A stretch of DNA of 64,000 bases from Heliomicrobium gestii. GTDB lineage: Bacteria; Bacillota; Desulfitobacteriia; Heliobacteriales; Heliobacteriaceae. Below are positions 62,974 through 64,000 of the stretch, piece after piece. A model generated the notes under the pieces. It searched no databases. It was given only the letters and a program-made list of their open reading frames with translations, and was not told the origin of the DNA. The stretch's first letter is position 1; each line of letters opens with the position of its first letter. Both the position numbers and the translations under genes were made by a program. Location: NCBI RefSeq assembly GCF_009877435.1, contig NZ_WXEX01000007.1, positions 143,616-207,615 of the forward strand, read 5' to 3'.

Positions 62974-63878
62974 TTGAACCGCATCGCCTGGTAGGCAGAC
63001 GTAATATCGCGCAGCACGAAGACGGCCCCGACTTTGCGATGGCCGGCGTCATAAAGGGGAAAGGCCCCTTTGGAAAATTGGACATCCCCCTTCTTCACAT
63101 CACCGAGAAGGATTCCCTCATCGGGCAGGGTATCGATCGTCACTGGCTCGGCAAAGAGGCCTTCATTCTCTGTCGTCTTATCGACCAACACCGTCGTGGG
63201 AAGGGCGTCCCAATTGTTGGCCAAATTGTGGTACTCCCGGTTCTTCGCCCATTCCTGTCCATCAAGCATTTCTTTTTTGATGACCATCCCGTAATCGTAG
63301 CCGGTTTGCTTTTTCAAGGTGCCTAAAAAGTGATCGATCTCTTCCCCCAATTCGATGTATCCGATCATTCGCCCCTGAAAGGCATAGGGCGCTACCACCC
63401 GCAGGGCAAAGGCGGTTTTTCCGAGTTCCAGGCCGGAGGCAACGGTTTTTTTGTCGATCGCTTCCCGGTATGTAATCCGTTTGTTCTCATCGCCGAAGTT
63501 GGCCGGCTGGTGCACCCGCAAAAAGATCTTATTCTCCGTTTCTAAGGTATGAAAATACCAATGAGTGATCCGGTAACGGTCTTTCAACTGCTTGTAGAGC
63601 GGAGAGGCCATATTATAGAGGTTTTCTCGCTGTCCTTGACTAAACAACTGCCCGAGTTGGGCGTTCTCCATGAGCGCATTCATCGTGGCCGACATCATGT
63701 TGACATCACTTTCGACAAGGTGGGCAAAGTTTTCTTTCGCAATCTTGATCTGTTCGAGCCCCGCCAATTTCGCTTCATCTCGGTAGGATTTGAGAATCAA
63801 CCCGCCGATTGCGGAAGTGCTGACGAGAACCGAAAGAAGTGTAGCGATTATAATTTTCTTTTTTATGGTCAGATGCAT

Positions 63879-64000
63879 GGTGAACGCTCCTTTCGCCGTT
63901 CCGTTTGTATTTGTGATCTCTATCACTTATTGAGGCAAGGCGACTCTCTATTCAAGTACTAAGGCGGAGCGCGATATGTATCGTTTTTTAATTTATTTAA
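63879..64000. other. Upstream region of the disrupted chemoreceptor
   Basis: About 120 bases with no gene. It should hold the receptor promoter; no clear -35/-10 pair was identified. Confidence 0.3.

Larger units (their letters stand above)
60208..63878 (-). pseudogene. Chemoreceptor gene split by an insertion sequence and a 13-bp duplication
   Basis: The 5' part (63878 to 62974) has ATG with GAAAGGAG upstream, a membrane helix, and a Cache-like sensor (SNF: HWYFHTLETENKIFLRVHQP; YAFQGRMIGYIELGEEIDHF), ending at AYQAMRF. After the IS element the gene resumes at NRMQQKLALQIGIVLFVNLA (second helix, HAMP) to 61150. There a 13-bp tandem duplication shifts the frame (MKKLIENVN, stop). Past it the original frame codes the whole signalling domain ([20 protein letters not shown]) to 60208. 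Without both lesions it would be a normal receptor of ~690 residues. Confidence 0.9.

Noticed and set aside
1..64000. tRNA, rRNA, CRISPR arrays, prophage or plasmid origin
   Set aside because: I looked for them by eye on both strands and saw none; a tRNAscan or Infernal run would settle it.

Overview
The window looks like a chromosomal segment of a spore-forming, motile, Gram-positive anaerobe of the class Clostridia. A heliobacterium-like member of the Peptococcales/Heliobacteriaceae is my best guess. The support is strong AGGAGG-type ribosome binding sites, frequent GTG and TTG starts, SAM-I and c-di-AMP riboswitches, the sporulation-linked set spoVR/yhbH/prkA, an S-layer-homology protein, a 2-hydroxyacyl-CoA-dehydratase-type double-cubane pair, and many chemotaxis and c-di-GMP signalling proteins. 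Base composition is moderately GC-rich in genes, with AT-rich islands at about 12.9-13.6 kb, 30.2-30.6 kb and 40.2-41.8 kb. The genus is an inference.

Layout. 1-9.8 kb: end of an acyl-CoA synthetase, a methyltransferase remnant, a giant CheB-CheR-PAS-kinase-receiver hybrid, an HD-GYP protein, glycerate kinase with a 52-codon gene upstream, and an orphan amino-acid-binding lipoprotein. 9.8-17 kb: a surface protein with FN3 and SLH domains, SpoVR, and a receiver-GGDEF protein preceded by a strong promoter and a structured leader. 17-19.9 kb: a three-gene operon of a membrane protein with a Gly/Cys tail, a radical SAM/SPASM enzyme and an Mrp-like ATPase; this is the most unusual system here. 20-24.5 kb: a polar amino-acid ABC importer (ATPase, binding protein, two permeases) and a second HD-GYP protein. 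24.6-25.3 kb: a c-di-AMP riboswitch in front of a CBS-domain protein. 26-29.6 kb: ECF sigma factor, zinc-finger anti-sigma factor, ABC ATPase and ABC permease. 29.6-36.7 kb: a decayed hydrogenase-like Fe-S gene, an exported protein with a copper-amine-oxidase-N domain, and a large hybrid histidine kinase. 37-40 kb: yhbH and prkA. 40.2-45.1 kb: an AT-rich lipoprotein gene, a 52-codon gene, and the SAM-riboswitch-controlled metNIQ operon. 45-50 kb: a chemoreceptor and a HgdB/HgdC-type dehydratase-activase pair. 50-57.4 kb: VanW-like protein, intracellular subtilisin, an orphan protein, a cyclic-nucleotide-binding/DASS transporter fusion, and a two-gene unit whose second gene is frameshifted. 57.5-64 kb: a chemoreceptor, a DUF1906 protein, and a second chemoreceptor broken by an IS3-type element and by a 13-bp tandem duplication.

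Common themes are second-messenger signalling (two HD-GYP proteins, one GGDEF protein, a c-di-AMP riboswitch, a cyclic-nucleotide domain) and chemosensing (three receptor genes, one disrupted, plus a CheB/CheR hybrid). Several gene remnants (614-781, 29613-30183, 57148-57418, 60208-63878) show ongoing decay. I saw no rRNA, tRNA, CRISPR array or replication origin.
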